NCBI RefSeq assembly: GCF_003570995.1
Contig: NZ_QXIY01000002.1
Span: forward strand, 1 to 64,000
DNA from: Candidatus Cryosericum septentrionale
GTDB taxonomy: Bacteria > Caldisericota > Caldisericia > Cryosericales > Cryosericaceae
Length of the DNA stretch: 64,000 bases
Reading direction: 5' to 3'
Shown here: in pieces, positions 43,301 through 52,402 of the stretch
Layout of the letters: every line of letters starts with the position of its first letter
Numbering within the stretch: the stretch's first letter is position 1
Made by a program: the position numbers and the translations under genes
The notes under the pieces: model-generated
Databases searched by the model: none
What the model was told of the DNA's origin: nothing
The model's input: the letters and a program-made list of their open reading frames with translations, nothing else

Positions 43301-44938
43301 TTATGCGGAAGTGTCCGCTATCCTGACCTCCCAGGGAGCCAGGCTGTCCATGGATGGCTGCTCCTCTGTGTTGAACAGGGGAGTCTGGTCTGACGTGAAG
43401 CTGCCCCGTGGGATCGCGACGGTCTGGTCGGACAGGTTTATCGTAATCGTCAGGTGTTCTGCTGAGGATCTGCGCGTGAAGCAGAGGCAGGTGTCCGACG
43501 GACCGGCGACGATTGACATATCGCCCGCATTCAGCGCAGAATGGTGCGACCTGAACCAGCTGAGCCGTCTCGTGAAGCTCAGCACCGAGGTCGGGTCTGC
43601 CGACTCTGCACTGTACGACATGGCAGGTGCGCTGACGGGCAGCCACGGGATTCCTGTGGTGAAGCCGGCGTTGGGCGTCGCATCCCACGGCATTGGCGTG
43701 CGTTCGCCGTCCCGGCCGACTGGCAAGGGCCAGTATCTCTTGGCCACGGGGTCCTGAAGGAGTCTCCTCGGGAGCAGCGTGTTCGCAAGCCCCAGTTCCT
43801 CTCCATTGTACAGGAACGGGGTCCCCTTGAGCGTCAGAAGTAGTCCTATCATGCTCTTGGTCATCGGGGGCGAGCAATGATAGCGTGATACCGCGCGGAT
43901 GACGTCATGGCTGCTCAGGACCCAGGCGGGCCAGGCGTCCTCGGGCAGCAGGTCGAGGGTTCTCTCGATGATGTCGCGGAAGTCCTTTGCGCGAAAACGT
44001 CGAACGAAGAAAAAGAAGTTGAACACCAGGTTGAGCTCGTTTTGACCGTCCCCATAGTAGGACAGCACCTGATCGAGCGTGTGCTGCGCGATCTCGCCCA
44101 CCATCATGCGCCCGGGCTTCTCGTCGATGACGCCGCGCATTTCCCGCAGGGCGTCGTGCGTCTCCGGCTGATCCACGGTGTGGTCGTAGACCTCGCGTGA
44201 CATCGGGATGAACAGCGTCTTCGAAGGGTTGCCGGGCATGGGCTGAGCAATGACAAACTCGTGAGAGTTGCCCCGAAGCTGGGCGTCCTTGACGTAGTAA
44301 TTGGCGACGTCGAGACGGAAGCCGTCGACACCCCGGTCCATCCAGAACCGCATGATGTCGTGGATATCCTTACGAAGCCGGTGGTTGCGCCAGTTCAGGT
44401 CCGGCTGTTCCTTGAGGAAACTGTGCAGGTAGAACTCATGGGTCTGCTCGTTCCATTCCCAGGCCGAGCCTCCGAATGACGAACCCCAGTTGTTGGGAGG
44501 TTTGCCATTGGTTCCGTCGCTCCAGAGGTAGTAATCGTGGAACGGGTTCTCGCGGGAGGTGCGTGCCTGTCTGAACCAGGCGTGCTCGGTCGAGCTGTGA
44601 TTGACGACGAGGTCCATGATGAGGTGGATGCCCCGTGCGCTGGCACCGGCCACGAGGCGGTCGAAGTCTTCCATCGTACCATACATGGGGTCGATCGAGC
44701 GGTAGTCACTGATGTCGTATCCGAAATCGCGGTTGGGCGACGGGTAGACAGGCGATAACCATAGGCCCTCAATGCCAAGGGAAGAGGGCGTACCGTTGCG
44801 CAGGGCGTCCAGCTTGCAGGTCAAGCCAGGAAGGTCTCCTATGCCATCGCCGTTGCTGTCCAAGAAACTGCGGACGTAGCAGTGATAGATGACGCCCCGT
44901 TTCCACCACGGTTGGCTCTGAGCGTCAATTGCGGTCAT
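43301..44938 (-). CDS. glycoside hydrolase family 13 enzyme (alpha-glucosidase-like)
   Basis: Alpha-amylase superfamily enzyme of 545 residues. Visible: GVIYHCYVRSFLDSNGDGIGDLPGL, DLVVNHSS (region I), GFRLDVANY with the nucleophile Asp near 209, MVGEIAQ with the acid Glu near 282, and LSSHDVIRAVSRY with Asp near 343. This is the oligo-1,6-glucosidase/alpha-glucosidase type of architecture. Its ATG overlaps the GpgS stop (ATGA), so it is the second gene of a two-gene operon and probably acts on the glucosylated product (glucosylglycerate or a derivative); plain maltooligosaccharides are the alternative. Confidence 0.9.
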   Translation of the reverse strand: MTAIDAQSQPWWKRGVIYHCYVRSFLDSNGDGIGDLPGLTCKLDALRNGTPSSLGIEGLWLSPVYPSPNRDFGYDISDYRSIDPMYGTMEDFDRLVAGASARGIHLIMDLVVNHSSTEHAWFRQARTSRENPFHDYYLWSDGTNGKPPNNWGSSFGGSAWEWNEQTHEFYLHSFLKEQPDLNWRNHRLRKDIHDIMRFWMDRGVDGFRLDVANYYVKDAQLRGNSHEFVIAQPMPGNPSKTLFIPMSREVYDHTVDQPETHDALREMRGVIDEKPGRMMVGEIAQHTLDQVLSYYGDGQNELNLVFNFFFFVRRFRAKDFRDIIERTLDLLPEDAWPAWVLSSHDVIRAVSRYHCSPPMTKSMIGLLLTLKGTPFLYNGEELGLANTLLPRRLLQDPVAKRYWPLPVGRDGERTPMPWDATPNAGFTTGIPWLPVSAPAMSYSAESADPTSVLSFTRRLSWFRSHHSALNAGDMSIVAGPSDTCLCFTRRSSAEHLTITINLSDQTVAIPRGSFTSDQTPLFNTEEQPSMDSLAPWEVRIADTSA

Positions 44939-46704
44939 GTCGGTTTCTTCGTGTCACGTCGCTGGTGCACTGAAGCGGGAGGATTGAGAGGTGGCACCGA
45001 GGACACTGGAGGCCTCGTCTCCTGCCCGAGGCGTGTCTGGTAGAGTGTGAAACCCGTGTCCGAGAGGAAGGGCTGCCGCAGGACTCCATTCATGCGGTCA
45101 GCCATGCCGGGGGCCATCAGGCCGTGCGACAACCGGAAGAAGGCTTCAAGGACCTGGAACGACATCTTGGACAGTGCGTCCAGGGGTTGATTGCGGTGGA
45201 TGAGCTCGCCCAGCTCCGATTGGGCCAGACCCTCGATGCCGTACTTGTGGACGTATTCGATGACATGCCCGATCTCGACGCCATAGCCGGTCAGGAAATG
45301 CAGCTCGCGCAGGATGCCGGCGCGTGCCGCGATGGTCCCCGCAAGTGGCTGGAACAGCCCTCCGAGTTCCGGATACCAGAGGTTCAGCAGGGGGCGCGCG
45401 GTCAACTCCGTGACACGGCCGCCGCCCACTTCCACGAACTCGTTGACGACACGCACGGGTCTGCGGTAGAACCCCTTGATAAAGTTCAGGCGCTCGTCCA
45501 GGAGAAGAGGCCCGACAAGTCCGGTAACAAGTGACGGGTGGGGATTGGACAGGTCGGTGTCGACGAAGACGAGAATGTCTCCTTTTGCGACGAACAATGC
45601 TTTCCACATCGCCTCGCCCTTGCCGGCATAGGTTCCGAGGTCCGGGCGTACCTGCTGGTGGACATAGACGGGGATGCCGCGTGCGGCCGCTATTTCGCGC
45701 GTGTTGTCACCACTGTCGCTGTCCATGAGGATGATCTCGTCGAGGAGCGGCCGTTCCTCCATCAGTGGTCCCTTAAAGGCGTCGATGACCTGTCCAACCG
45801 TCTTTGCCTCATTGAGCGCCGGCAGGACGAGAGAGATCGATACATGGCGGTCACGCTTGGCCTGGAGGAGCCGGTCGATGTCCGCAAACTCGTCCTGGGA
45901 GAACGTGTTCTTGAGGATCCAGGGCTCGATGGTTTTCGTCGTGGCTGATAACTGCTCAACCTCTGCGCCGCGAGCGTAGACGAACACCACTGTCGCGCGG
46001 AGCAGTCCTGCCGTGACCTGCGCAAGCAGGTGCTCGGTCACCGAGTGTTTTCTGAGATGCTGCGGCAATCCAAGGACGAGCAGGCCGTACTGAAGCGAAC
46101 AGTGTTCGATGGCGGATTCCACGCGTTCCTCGGCCTGTTCGATGGCGAGACGGGCCTGTGGCAGTTCAGCCTTCACCTTGCCATACGCTTCGAGGACGCT
46201 GTCGTCGACGGTCGCAGACTCGCCGGCATGGGTGACGTGAACAAAGCTCGTCCTGTCCACGACTCCGGCTTCAGTAAGCCGACGCACCACCGTTCCGGCA
46301 AGGGCAGAATTGGAGTCGCCGCGGGCGAAGATGGCGGCTGTCGTTTTGGAAGGGTTCTGGTGGAGTTTGTAGCCAATCACCTGCGAGCTCGAACTACAGG
46401 CGGACTCGAGCAGACCGATGTTCTCCTGATGCAGGAGGTCGAGGTCGATCACGAGTGCCCGGGAAGGATCTCCCGACGATGCCAGGCGGATTGCCTTATC
46501 GATCTCGACGATCTGGAAGGGTATCGATTCAGCTCCAAGAGCCTTGCGAGCCGCCGCCACCAGACGGTGGACACGGCCGATTTCCTCATCCGGTGTTCTG
46601 GGAAGGACAAGGACAACATCTCCGGCGATGCCGGCCGAGCGAGCAAATGCGACCTTGGCCATGAGCCGCTTCGGTGCTGTGAGCTCAATAAAGTGCTGTG
46701 TCAA
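44935..46704 (-). CDS. gpgS: glucosyl-3-phosphoglycerate synthase with N-terminal Usp-like domain
   Basis: 589 residues. The second half (from about 290) is a GT81-type glycosyltransferase: SLVLPALNEAKTVGQVIDAF, ILMDSDSGDNT, TYAGKGEAMWKAL, ILVFVDTDLSNPHP (metal motif) and FLTGYGVEIGHVIEY. GpgS joins glucose to 3-phosphoglycerate for glucosylglycerate or methylglucose polymers. The first 270 residues resemble universal-stress/alpha-beta nucleotide-binding domains, with a Gly/Leu-rich LQYGLLVLGLPQHLRKHSVTEHLLAQV typical of Usp C-termini. The start is TTG after GGGGGTGG. A GpgP phosphatase gene is not seen; GH13 follows. Confidence 0.85.
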   Translation of the reverse strand: MTQHFIELTAPKRLMAKVAFARSAGIAGDVVLVLPRTPDEEIGRVHRLVAAARKALGAESIPFQIVEIDKAIRLASSGDPSRALVIDLDLLHQENIGLLESACSSSSQVIGYKLHQNPSKTTAAIFARGDSNSALAGTVVRRLTEAGVVDRTSFVHVTHAGESATVDDSVLEAYGKVKAELPQARLAIEQAEERVESAIEHCSLQYGLLVLGLPQHLRKHSVTEHLLAQVTAGLLRATVVFVYARGAEVEQLSATTKTIEPWILKNTFSQDEFADIDRLLQAKRDRHVSISLVLPALNEAKTVGQVIDAFKGPLMEERPLLDEIILMDSDSGDNTREIAAARGIPVYVHQQVRPDLGTYAGKGEAMWKALFVAKGDILVFVDTDLSNPHPSLVTGLVGPLLLDERLNFIKGFYRRPVRVVNEFVEVGGGRVTELTARPLLNLWYPELGGLFQPLAGTIAARAGILRELHFLTGYGVEIGHVIEYVHKYGIEGLAQSELGELIHRNQPLDALSKMSFQVLEAFFRLSHGLMAPGMADRMNGVLRQPFLSDTGFTLYQTRLGQETRPPVSSVPPLNPPASVHQRRDTKKPT

Positions 46705-46817
46705 TTTCCCACCCCCTCTCTGCAGGACGAATCCTGCTTCGGAAAGTATAGCAGAAGCACGGTTTCTTTCACTCCGAGACTACATGGTAAGGGCTACCGA
46801 GGTGCTCACAGTCTCTT

Positions 46818-46845
46818 TTGACTTGCAGGTTGCCAATGGTATACT
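46818..46845 (+). promoter_or_regulatory. promoter before the truncated sugar permease
   Basis: TTGACT (46818-46823) and TATACT (46840-46845), 16-base spacer, 67 bases before the start. Confidence 0.6.
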
Positions 46846-46912
46846 AAGCACCTAAGTCCACTTAGCCAAGTTGCTTATGAACTTGAAACTTCGTTCTCGA
46901 GATGTTTGCAGT

Positions 46913-47629
46913 ATGGACAATAAACTCACGCCGGCAAGACGAAAGCAGGTTATCCGCGACAACGTCGCTGGGTGGCTCTTTACTCTCCCTTCGACACTGG
47001 TGCTTCTGGTCTTCACCTTCCTTCCGGCGTTCATCGTGGTTGGCCTCAGCCTGTTCGACACGAACCTTGTCGGCCAGAGCGACTTCGTGGGGCTTGGCAA
47101 TTTCAGGCAGATGCTCACCTCAGGTGATTTCTGGGGCTCGGTGTTGAGGACACTCTATTTCACGGTAGGTAGTGTCCCGGTCGCGGTCGCCGTTTCACTG
47201 CTGATCGCCGTGCTCCTCAACGCGAAAATCCGGGGGCGGACATTCTGGCGCCTGGGGTTCTTCATCCCCTATATCACGCCCCTGGTTGCCACATCCATCA
47301 TCTGGATCTACATCTTCAACCCCGACTACGGCATGCTCAATGCGACACTGCACTTCGTGGGTCTGCCAGTCAGCAGGTGGCTGACGGACACGGTGTCGGC
47401 GATGCCCGCGATGATCCTGTACTCGACGCGGCATGACATCGGGTTTGCGGTCATTATCTTCATGGCCGCCCTGTCGAAGGTACAGACCGAACTCCTCGAG
47501 GCTGCACAGATCGACGGAGCCGGCGGATGGAAGACCTTCTGGCATGTCATATGGCCGATGGGTTGGCTTGAGGCAGGGCGGGCACGAAGTCCTGTCGGTT
47601 GGCGGCCGGTCCTGCCTCTTGATGATTGA
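46913..47629 (+). pseudogene. truncated ABC sugar permease (MalF/UgpA type)
   Basis: Binding-protein-dependent permease beginning normally (AGWLFTLPSTLVLLVFTFLPAFIVVGLSLFD, then FRQMLTSGDFWGSVLRTLYFT) and reaching the EAA loop (ELLEAAQIDGAGGWKTFWHVIWP). Right after it the last helix and tail are replaced by unrelated GWLEAGRARSPVGW and a stop, 11 bases before the mnmE stop. No partner permease or binding protein is present. It was probably cut by a deletion that joined it to the mnmE end. Promoter still in place. Confidence 0.8.
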
Positions 47630-47639
47630 CGGGCTCCGA

Positions 47640-49010
47640 CTACTTGCCGATACAGAAGGTGCTGAAGACGGTTGCGAGGATCTCGTCGGGGGCGATGTGC
47701 TCGCCCAGAAGCCGTTGCATCGCTTCACGGGCTTCGCCGAGAAGATACGCGAGGACGTCTGCCGGACCTGTCGCGGCTGAGCTCATGAAATCGCGCAGCG
47801 CGCGGTCGGCGGTCATGAGCTCTGCTGCTTGCCGGAACGTTACCATCTGCTTGGCTGCGACCGTCCCGGCGACCGTCTCGACTAGGTTCGTCAGGCGCTC
47901 AGTGAGAGCGTCGAGTTCGGTCCCTTCCGTGGCGGAGATGCCCAGCACCGGTTCGCCGACTTCTGCCTCGAGACCCGCGGGGACGGGTCCGGCATCAATC
48001 TTGTTCACAGCCACGAGATGGGGCAGCGAACGGGCGCGATGGAGAAGGTCGCGTTCGTGTGGTTGGAGTCCTGTTTCGGCATCGAGGACGATCAGGACGA
48101 TGTCCGCGCGTTCGATGGACTGACGCGCCTGTTCACCCGCCAGACTGTCGAGGACGTCGGCAGGGGTTGCACCTATGCCGGCGGTGTCGACGAGGGTAAC
48201 CCGATGTTTTCCCAGGAGGATATCCTCCGCCACCGAGTCACGGGTAGTCCCAGGGATTTCTGAGACGATGACTCTCGGGTACTTGAGCAGGGCGTTCATC
48301 AGGGAGGACTTGCCGACATTGGACGCGCCGGCGATCACGACAGTGATGCCGTGCTGCAGCCGCGCGGTTGCCTGCGCGTCCACAAGCAGTTTCTGAATCT
48401 CCGCGTGCGCCTCTGCAGCAAGACTCGTGGCCCCACGCAGGGCGCCTGCCTCGTCCTCCTCCGTGAACTGGTCGGGGAAGTCGACAGGCCCCTCGATGGA
48501 CGCGAGGGATTTCGTGATCAGGCTCAGGACCCCGCGAAAGGGCTGAGATGCATCCGTGAACAGTGACTTCCTGGCCAGCGAGAGCTCTTCGTCAGAGCCT
48601 GCGTCCACGAGGTCGCGCACCGCTTCGGCCTGCAGGAGGGACAGCTTGCCTGCCAGCAATGCCCGGAATGTGAACTCTCCCGGACGGGCAGGCTCTGCCC
48701 CAAGTTCCAGGCAGGCCCCCAGAACACTGTCCAGCAGAAGAGGACTCCCGTGCAGCTGCAGTTCGACGGTATCCTCACCTGTGTACGAGTGAGGGCCGCG
48801 CATCGGCAGGACGATGCCCTGGTCCAGGACTTCTCTGGTAGTCGGGCGACAGATGCGTCGCAGATTGACCATGCGGTCCACAAGCGTGGGCTGACCTGGG
48901 GTCAGCTGCTCGGCGATTGCCCAGGAGTCCGGGCCGCTGAGTCGTATGATGCCGATGCCGCTGCTGCCACGGGCGGTGGCAAGAGCGGCAATGGTGGAAA
49001 CGTGCGGCAT
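47640..49010 (-). CDS. mnmE: tRNA modification GTPase MnmE
   Basis: GTPase which with MnmG makes the cmnm5U34 modification. 456 residues: N-terminal folate-binding domain (TIAALATARGSSGIGIIRLSG, PHSYTGEDTVELQLHG), a helical domain, and the inserted G domain with G1 GASNVGKSS, G3 DTAGI and G4 NKID. The canonical C-terminus is FCIGK with the Cys. Last gene of the rpmH operon; mnmG (gidA) is not found here. Confidence 0.97.
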   Translation of the reverse strand: MPHVSTIAALATARGSSGIGIIRLSGPDSWAIAEQLTPGQPTLVDRMVNLRRICRPTTREVLDQGIVLPMRGPHSYTGEDTVELQLHGSPLLLDSVLGACLELGAEPARPGEFTFRALLAGKLSLLQAEAVRDLVDAGSDEELSLARKSLFTDASQPFRGVLSLITKSLASIEGPVDFPDQFTEEDEAGALRGATSLAAEAHAEIQKLLVDAQATARLQHGITVVIAGASNVGKSSLMNALLKYPRVIVSEIPGTTRDSVAEDILLGKHRVTLVDTAGIGATPADVLDSLAGEQARQSIERADIVLIVLDAETGLQPHERDLLHRARSLPHLVAVNKIDAGPVPAGLEAEVGEPVLGISATEGTELDALTERLTNLVETVAGTVAAKQMVTFRQAAELMTADRALRDFMSSAATGPADVLAYLLGEAREAMQRLLGEHIAPDEILATVFSTFCIGK

Positions 49011-49022
49011 GCGCCGCTCCCG

Positions 49023-49490
49023 TTACCTCGTGAGCTCGACGATGACCCTGCGCTGTGGGTCACGGCCTTCGCTGTGCGTCGTGATACCCGGATAGTCCTT
49101 GAGGGTCATGTGGATAATGCGTCGCGCCTTGGCGCTCATGGGCTGGAGCATGACCGACTGTTTCTCACGCTTGACACGCAGAGCGGCATCGATGGCCATG
49201 CGCTTCAGCATCTCGCGCTGGCGCATGACGTACCCGTCGACGTCGACGGTGACGATGCCGGGGGCACCCTCGCGGTCCTTGTGTGCGACGACGTTGACGA
49301 TGTGCTGCAGGGCGGATAGGCACATCTGGTCCCTGGTGAGGAATGTACCGTTTCCGGTGAGCCCGGTGATGTTGATGTATGGGTCGCCGTCCGTATATGC
49401 TACCTGAATCTCAGGGTTCTCGTCGAGTGCCTTGAAGAAGTCGACAAGGAACTCCGTGACCAGTTGCTCAGCATGTTTGGAAAGCCTCAT
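49023..49490 (-). CDS. jag: Jag/KhpB RNA-binding protein (KH-R3H)
   Basis: 155 residues. The KH-like part covers about 50-75 (FLTRDQMCLSALQHIVNVVAH) and the R3H domain about 85-155 (VDGYVMRQREMLKRMAIDAALR ... RRIIHMTLKDYPGITTHSEGRDPQRRVIV), with Arg-x3-His seen in RRIIHM. It lacks the N-terminal Jag_N domain of Firmicute homologues. Lies between yidC and mnmE with 11-12 base gaps, the standard place. Binds RNA and affects envelope growth in other bacteria. Confidence 0.9.
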   Translation of the reverse strand: MRLSKHAEQLVTEFLVDFFKALDENPEIQVAYTDGDPYINITGLTGNGTFLTRDQMCLSALQHIVNVVAHKDREGAPGIVTVDVDGYVMRQREMLKRMAIDAALRVKREKQSVMLQPMSAKARRIIHMTLKDYPGITTHSEGRDPQRRVIVELTR

Positions 49491-49501
49491 GGTATTGCCT
49501 C

Positions 49502-50662
49502 CTACTTCTTTGCTGACTTCTTGAGGACTGGTTCCGGGACGGGCATATCTTTGGTGAGACGCCTGATGACCAGGTACTGCTGTCCTGCCGAGAACAGGGA
49601 GAAGAGGGCCCAGTACAGCGCGAGGGCGATACTAAAACCGTACGCCCAGTAGCCGAGCAGCAGTGGCATGAAGTACGTCAGCATTGCTGTCTGAGACCGA
49701 TCCTGTCCCGGGATGAAGGAAGTGATGGACTGCACATAGGTCGAAGCCGCAACGATGATGGGCATGATGAACCTGGTGGCCAGTGGAAGCCCGCTCGAAG
49801 CCATGGAAAGGGCAGGCGCCCAAAGGAACGGTGCACTGTTGAAGGGTGAGTAGTTGTTGATGGCGGTGAACAGGGCGAGGAAGATGGGCCACTGCACCAG
49901 GAGCGGAAGGCACCCGCTGAACAGGTTGACGTTGTTGTCCTTGTACAACTTCATTGTCTCCTGATTCAGCTTGGAGGCGTCATCCTTGCTCGGATACTTT
50001 GCCTTGAGCTTGGTGAGCTGGGGCTGCAGCTTCTGCATGTCGACCGTCGACTTGAATTGCATGCGCGTGAGCGGCTCGGTAATGAGCTTCAGCCCAAGGG
50101 TAAGCAGGATGATGGCGAGCGCATAGTTGTGGACAAGGTTGTTCAGGTGTTCGATGATCCAGCGGATACCGTTGGAGAGGAAGTTGATGTTGCCGACCCT
50201 GACGATGCCGGCATTCGTGATGGTCTTGGTCACTGCGACGCCATCGCCATCCTTGTAGGAGACACTGACATTGACGGCGTAGGACTTGATGGTGGCCGGA
50301 GTTTTCTGCTGCAGGAGCAGCTTCACCTGCGCGGTCTTGCCGGGCATCAGGGGAGCGCTGAGCGAGACCGAGGCGTCGGGGGTCTGCCAGAGGTCGAAGG
50401 GAGCAATGCCCGGATTGCCGTCGATGGCGACAATCTGGACCTTCACGTCGCTCACGAACTTGGTCATATTATTCTTGATGGTGATGATGATCGGGACGTT
50501 CTCAAGCGGGCGCGCCACGGCCGAGAGGCCGATGCCCACGGGGTCGGAGCTCGTGACAGGCGCGGCGGCGCCGATGCAGCCGGAAAGCGTCAGGACGCCA
50601 AGGAGCAGGGTGACGACGAGCAGCAGTCTGTACGTGCTCTTACGGGAGCTTTTCTGAATCAA
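49502..50662 (-). CDS. yidC: membrane protein insertase YidC (lipoprotein form with extra domain)
   Basis: Insertase of 386 residues. A lipoprotein signal ends LTLSGC (Cys29). A beta-type extracytoplasmic domain follows (about 35-165, [24 protein letters not shown]...[11 protein letters not shown]) that looks like a CARDB/Ig-like fold rather than the large E. coli P1 domain. The five-helix core begins near 170: [33 protein letters not shown] with the hydrophilic-groove Arg, then [19 protein letters not shown]. Its start overlaps yidD by 23 bases. Confidence 0.95.
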   Translation of the reverse strand: MIQKSSRKSTYRLLLVVTLLLGVLTLSGCIGAAAPVTSSDPVGIGLSAVARPLENVPIIITIKNNMTKFVSDVKVQIVAIDGNPGIAPFDLWQTPDASVSLSAPLMPGKTAQVKLLLQQKTPATIKSYAVNVSVSYKDGDGVAVTKTITNAGIVRVGNINFLSNGIRWIIEHLNNLVHNYALAIILLTLGLKLITEPLTRMQFKSTVDMQKLQPQLTKLKAKYPSKDDASKLNQETMKLYKDNNVNLFSGCLPLLVQWPIFLALFTAINNYSPFNSAPFLWAPALSMASSGLPLATRFIMPIIVAASTYVQSITSFIPGQDRSQTAMLTYFMPLLLGYWAYGFSIALALYWALFSLFSAGQQYLVIRRLTKDMPVPEPVLKKSAKK

Positions 50663-50918
50663 TGGAAACCTCCAGGGTGTGAGTTGAATGCGCGCAGTCG
50701 CGGTGCAGGTCGGGTACAGGGTCGAACCCTCCCCGATGATACGGATGACACCGAAGAATACGCTTGAGGCCGAGCCATAGCCCGGTCAGGACACCGTATC
50801 GCTCGACAGCCTCGAGCGTGTATTCCGAACACGTTGGATAGTAGATGCAGGTCGCGCCCTTGAGCGGAGAGAGGAATCGACGATAGAAACGCAGCAGGAG
50901 CGTAACGACCGTTTTCAT
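50640..50918 (-). CDS. yidD: membrane protein insertion efficiency factor YidD
   Basis: 92 residues with the family core [32 protein letters not shown] and [17 protein letters not shown], including all usual Cys. Assists YidC. The ATG overlaps the rnpA stop by 4 bases; the C-terminal 20 residues run past the yidC start. Confidence 0.95.
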   Translation of the reverse strand: MKTVVTLLLRFYRRFLSPLKGATCIYYPTCSEYTLEAVERYGVLTGLWLGLKRILRCHPYHRGGFDPVPDLHRDCAHSTHTLEVSIDSEKLP

Positions 50919-51241
50919 CGCTGGCGGTACTGGGCCGTAAGTCGTGCCAGCTCACGCCGGACATCGTCGACAGAAGAGGCGACGATGGGCTTGCGAGCCA
51001 CCAGGACATAGGCAAAGTCGGGCATGAGGCTGGGCGAGACCGAGCGGAACGCTTCCTTCATGAGACGTCTGGCACGGTTGCGCTCAACAGATTCTCCTAC
51101 TTTGCGGGAAGCCGTGAAACCCACCACATGCGTAAGGGCGGGAGATACAAAAACCACCATCAACGCACCATGATAGGCCTTCGAGTTGTCGAAGACCTTT
51201 TTGTATACGCTGCCTGGAATTCGTTTCCACAGTCTTGCCAA
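50915..51241 (-). CDS. rnpA: ribonuclease P protein component
   Basis: Basic 108-residue protein subunit of RNase P, maturing tRNA 5' ends. The RNR signature is visible as [22 protein letters not shown]. Lies 46 bases after rpmH as in most bacteria, although here the spacing is wider than in strongly overlapping cases. Confidence 0.96.
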   Translation of the reverse strand: MARLWKRIPGSVYKKVFDNSKAYHGALMVVFVSPALTHVVGFTASRKVGESVERNRARRLMKEAFRSVSPSLMPDFAYVLVARKPIVASSVDDVRRELARLTAQYRQR

Positions 51242-51287
51242 CTGCTACTGCACCAACAGGTCAACCATCCGCGGAGCGGACGGACGC

Positions 51288-51425
51288 CTATGCGACGATG
51301 AGCTTCTTGCGCCCCTTGAGTCTCCTGCGGGCGAGAACGTTGCGTCCACCATGGCTCCTCATGCGGTTCAGGAAACCAAGGGTGCGATTGCGCTTGCGGT
51401 TCTTAGGTGAGTAAGTAGTTCTCAT
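51288..51425 (-). CDS. rpmH: 50S ribosomal protein L34
   Basis: 45-residue basic protein: [21 protein letters not shown] and [11 protein letters not shown] match L34 end to end. ATG at 51425 after GGAGG with 8-base spacing. First gene of the operon to mnmE. Confidence 0.97.
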   Translation of the reverse strand: MRTTYSPKNRKRNRTLGFLNRMRSHGGRNVLARRRLKGRKKLIVA

Positions 51426-51458
51426 ATATCGATACCTCCACTGATAAAACTCCTCTAT

Positions 51459-51486
51459 ATCATAGAGGAAAGACCGTGGTTGTCAA
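51459..51486 (-). promoter_or_regulatory. promoter of the rpmH operon
   Basis: TTGACA (51486-51481) and TATGAT (51464-51459) on the minus strand with a 16-base spacer. Confidence 0.7.
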
Positions 51487-51517
51487 AGCGACCGCGCATC
51501 ATGAGCGGCACAGAGCT

Positions 51518-52402
51518 TCATCTGTCTGCAAGCGGGTTCGCAATGACAAGTCCGGCAAGAATACCGGCTGCTCCGAGCATCATCAGCGGCGTGAGCAATT
51601 CATGAAGAAACAGGACGCCTGACGCGGTGCCGATAAGCGGGTTGAGGTAGACAAACATGCCGGTCTCGGACGCCTTCTTCGTCTCCAGTGCCTTGAACCA
51701 CACGGGGTATCCCAGCAGGATCGCCAGGTACGCTAGGTAGGCAACGCTGGCCCAGGCTATGAACGGCATGCTCACGACTTGTGATACCAGAGAAGGGGGG
51801 CGAAGCCAGGGCAGCAGGAACAGCGTCCCGAGGAAGAGGCCCCAGACGGTGACATCGAGACCGCGATATTTCGTCACCAGTGGTTTGCCCAGCACCGTGG
51901 AAAGCGACCAGCAACAAGGCGCGAGACAGGCGAGGAAAACGCCAAACAGGCTCGTCAGCTCGACATGCCCATTGATTCCCAGGACCAGCACGACGAGACC
52001 GGCAAGAGAGACGACGAGGCCGACGACCCGTCGTCCCGGCAATCGCTCACGAAGGATAAGGGACGACAGGACACCGGTGAAAATGGGGGTGAAGCCGGCT
52101 GTCAGCGCTGCCACACTGGCGGTCACGCGCGTTTCGGCGGCATTCAGGGCAAGATGGTAGCCTGCTACCATGAGGAAGCTGACAAGAAGCAGACGGGGCC
52201 AGTCGCGCGGTTCAAGCTTACGCAGCCGGTACAGGCCCGGAAAGAGAAACAGGAAAGGCCACACAAGGGCAAACCGGAGAATTGCCAGGTTGGCCGGCGT
52301 CAGCGAGCGTGTCGCGATGCGTACGAACGTGAAGGTATTCGCCCAGACGAGGAACAGCCCGACCAGGCTGAGATTGACCAGCGCTGCCTTCCGGTCGTGC
52401 AT
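51518..52402 (-). CDS. EamA/DMT-family transporter
   Basis: Ten-helix drug/metabolite transporter of 294 residues made of two EamA repeats: FVRIATRSLTPANLAILRFALVWP in the first and ETKKASETGMFVYLNPLIGTASGVLFLHE in the second. Its ATG shares one base with the thiT stop, so it is translated with thiT from a TPP-riboswitch-controlled mRNA. This suggests transport of thiamin, its precursors (HMP, thiazole) or a degradation product. Family substrates vary widely. Confidence 0.88.
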   Translation of the reverse strand: MHDRKAALVNLSLVGLFLVWANTFTFVRIATRSLTPANLAILRFALVWPFLFLFPGLYRLRKLEPRDWPRLLLVSFLMVAGYHLALNAAETRVTASVAALTAGFTPIFTGVLSSLILRERLPGRRVVGLVVSLAGLVVLVLGINGHVELTSLFGVFLACLAPCCWSLSTVLGKPLVTKYRGLDVTVWGLFLGTLFLLPWLRPPSLVSQVVSMPFIAWASVAYLAYLAILLGYPVWFKALETKKASETGMFVYLNPLIGTASGVLFLHELLTPLMMLGAAGILAGLVIANPLADR

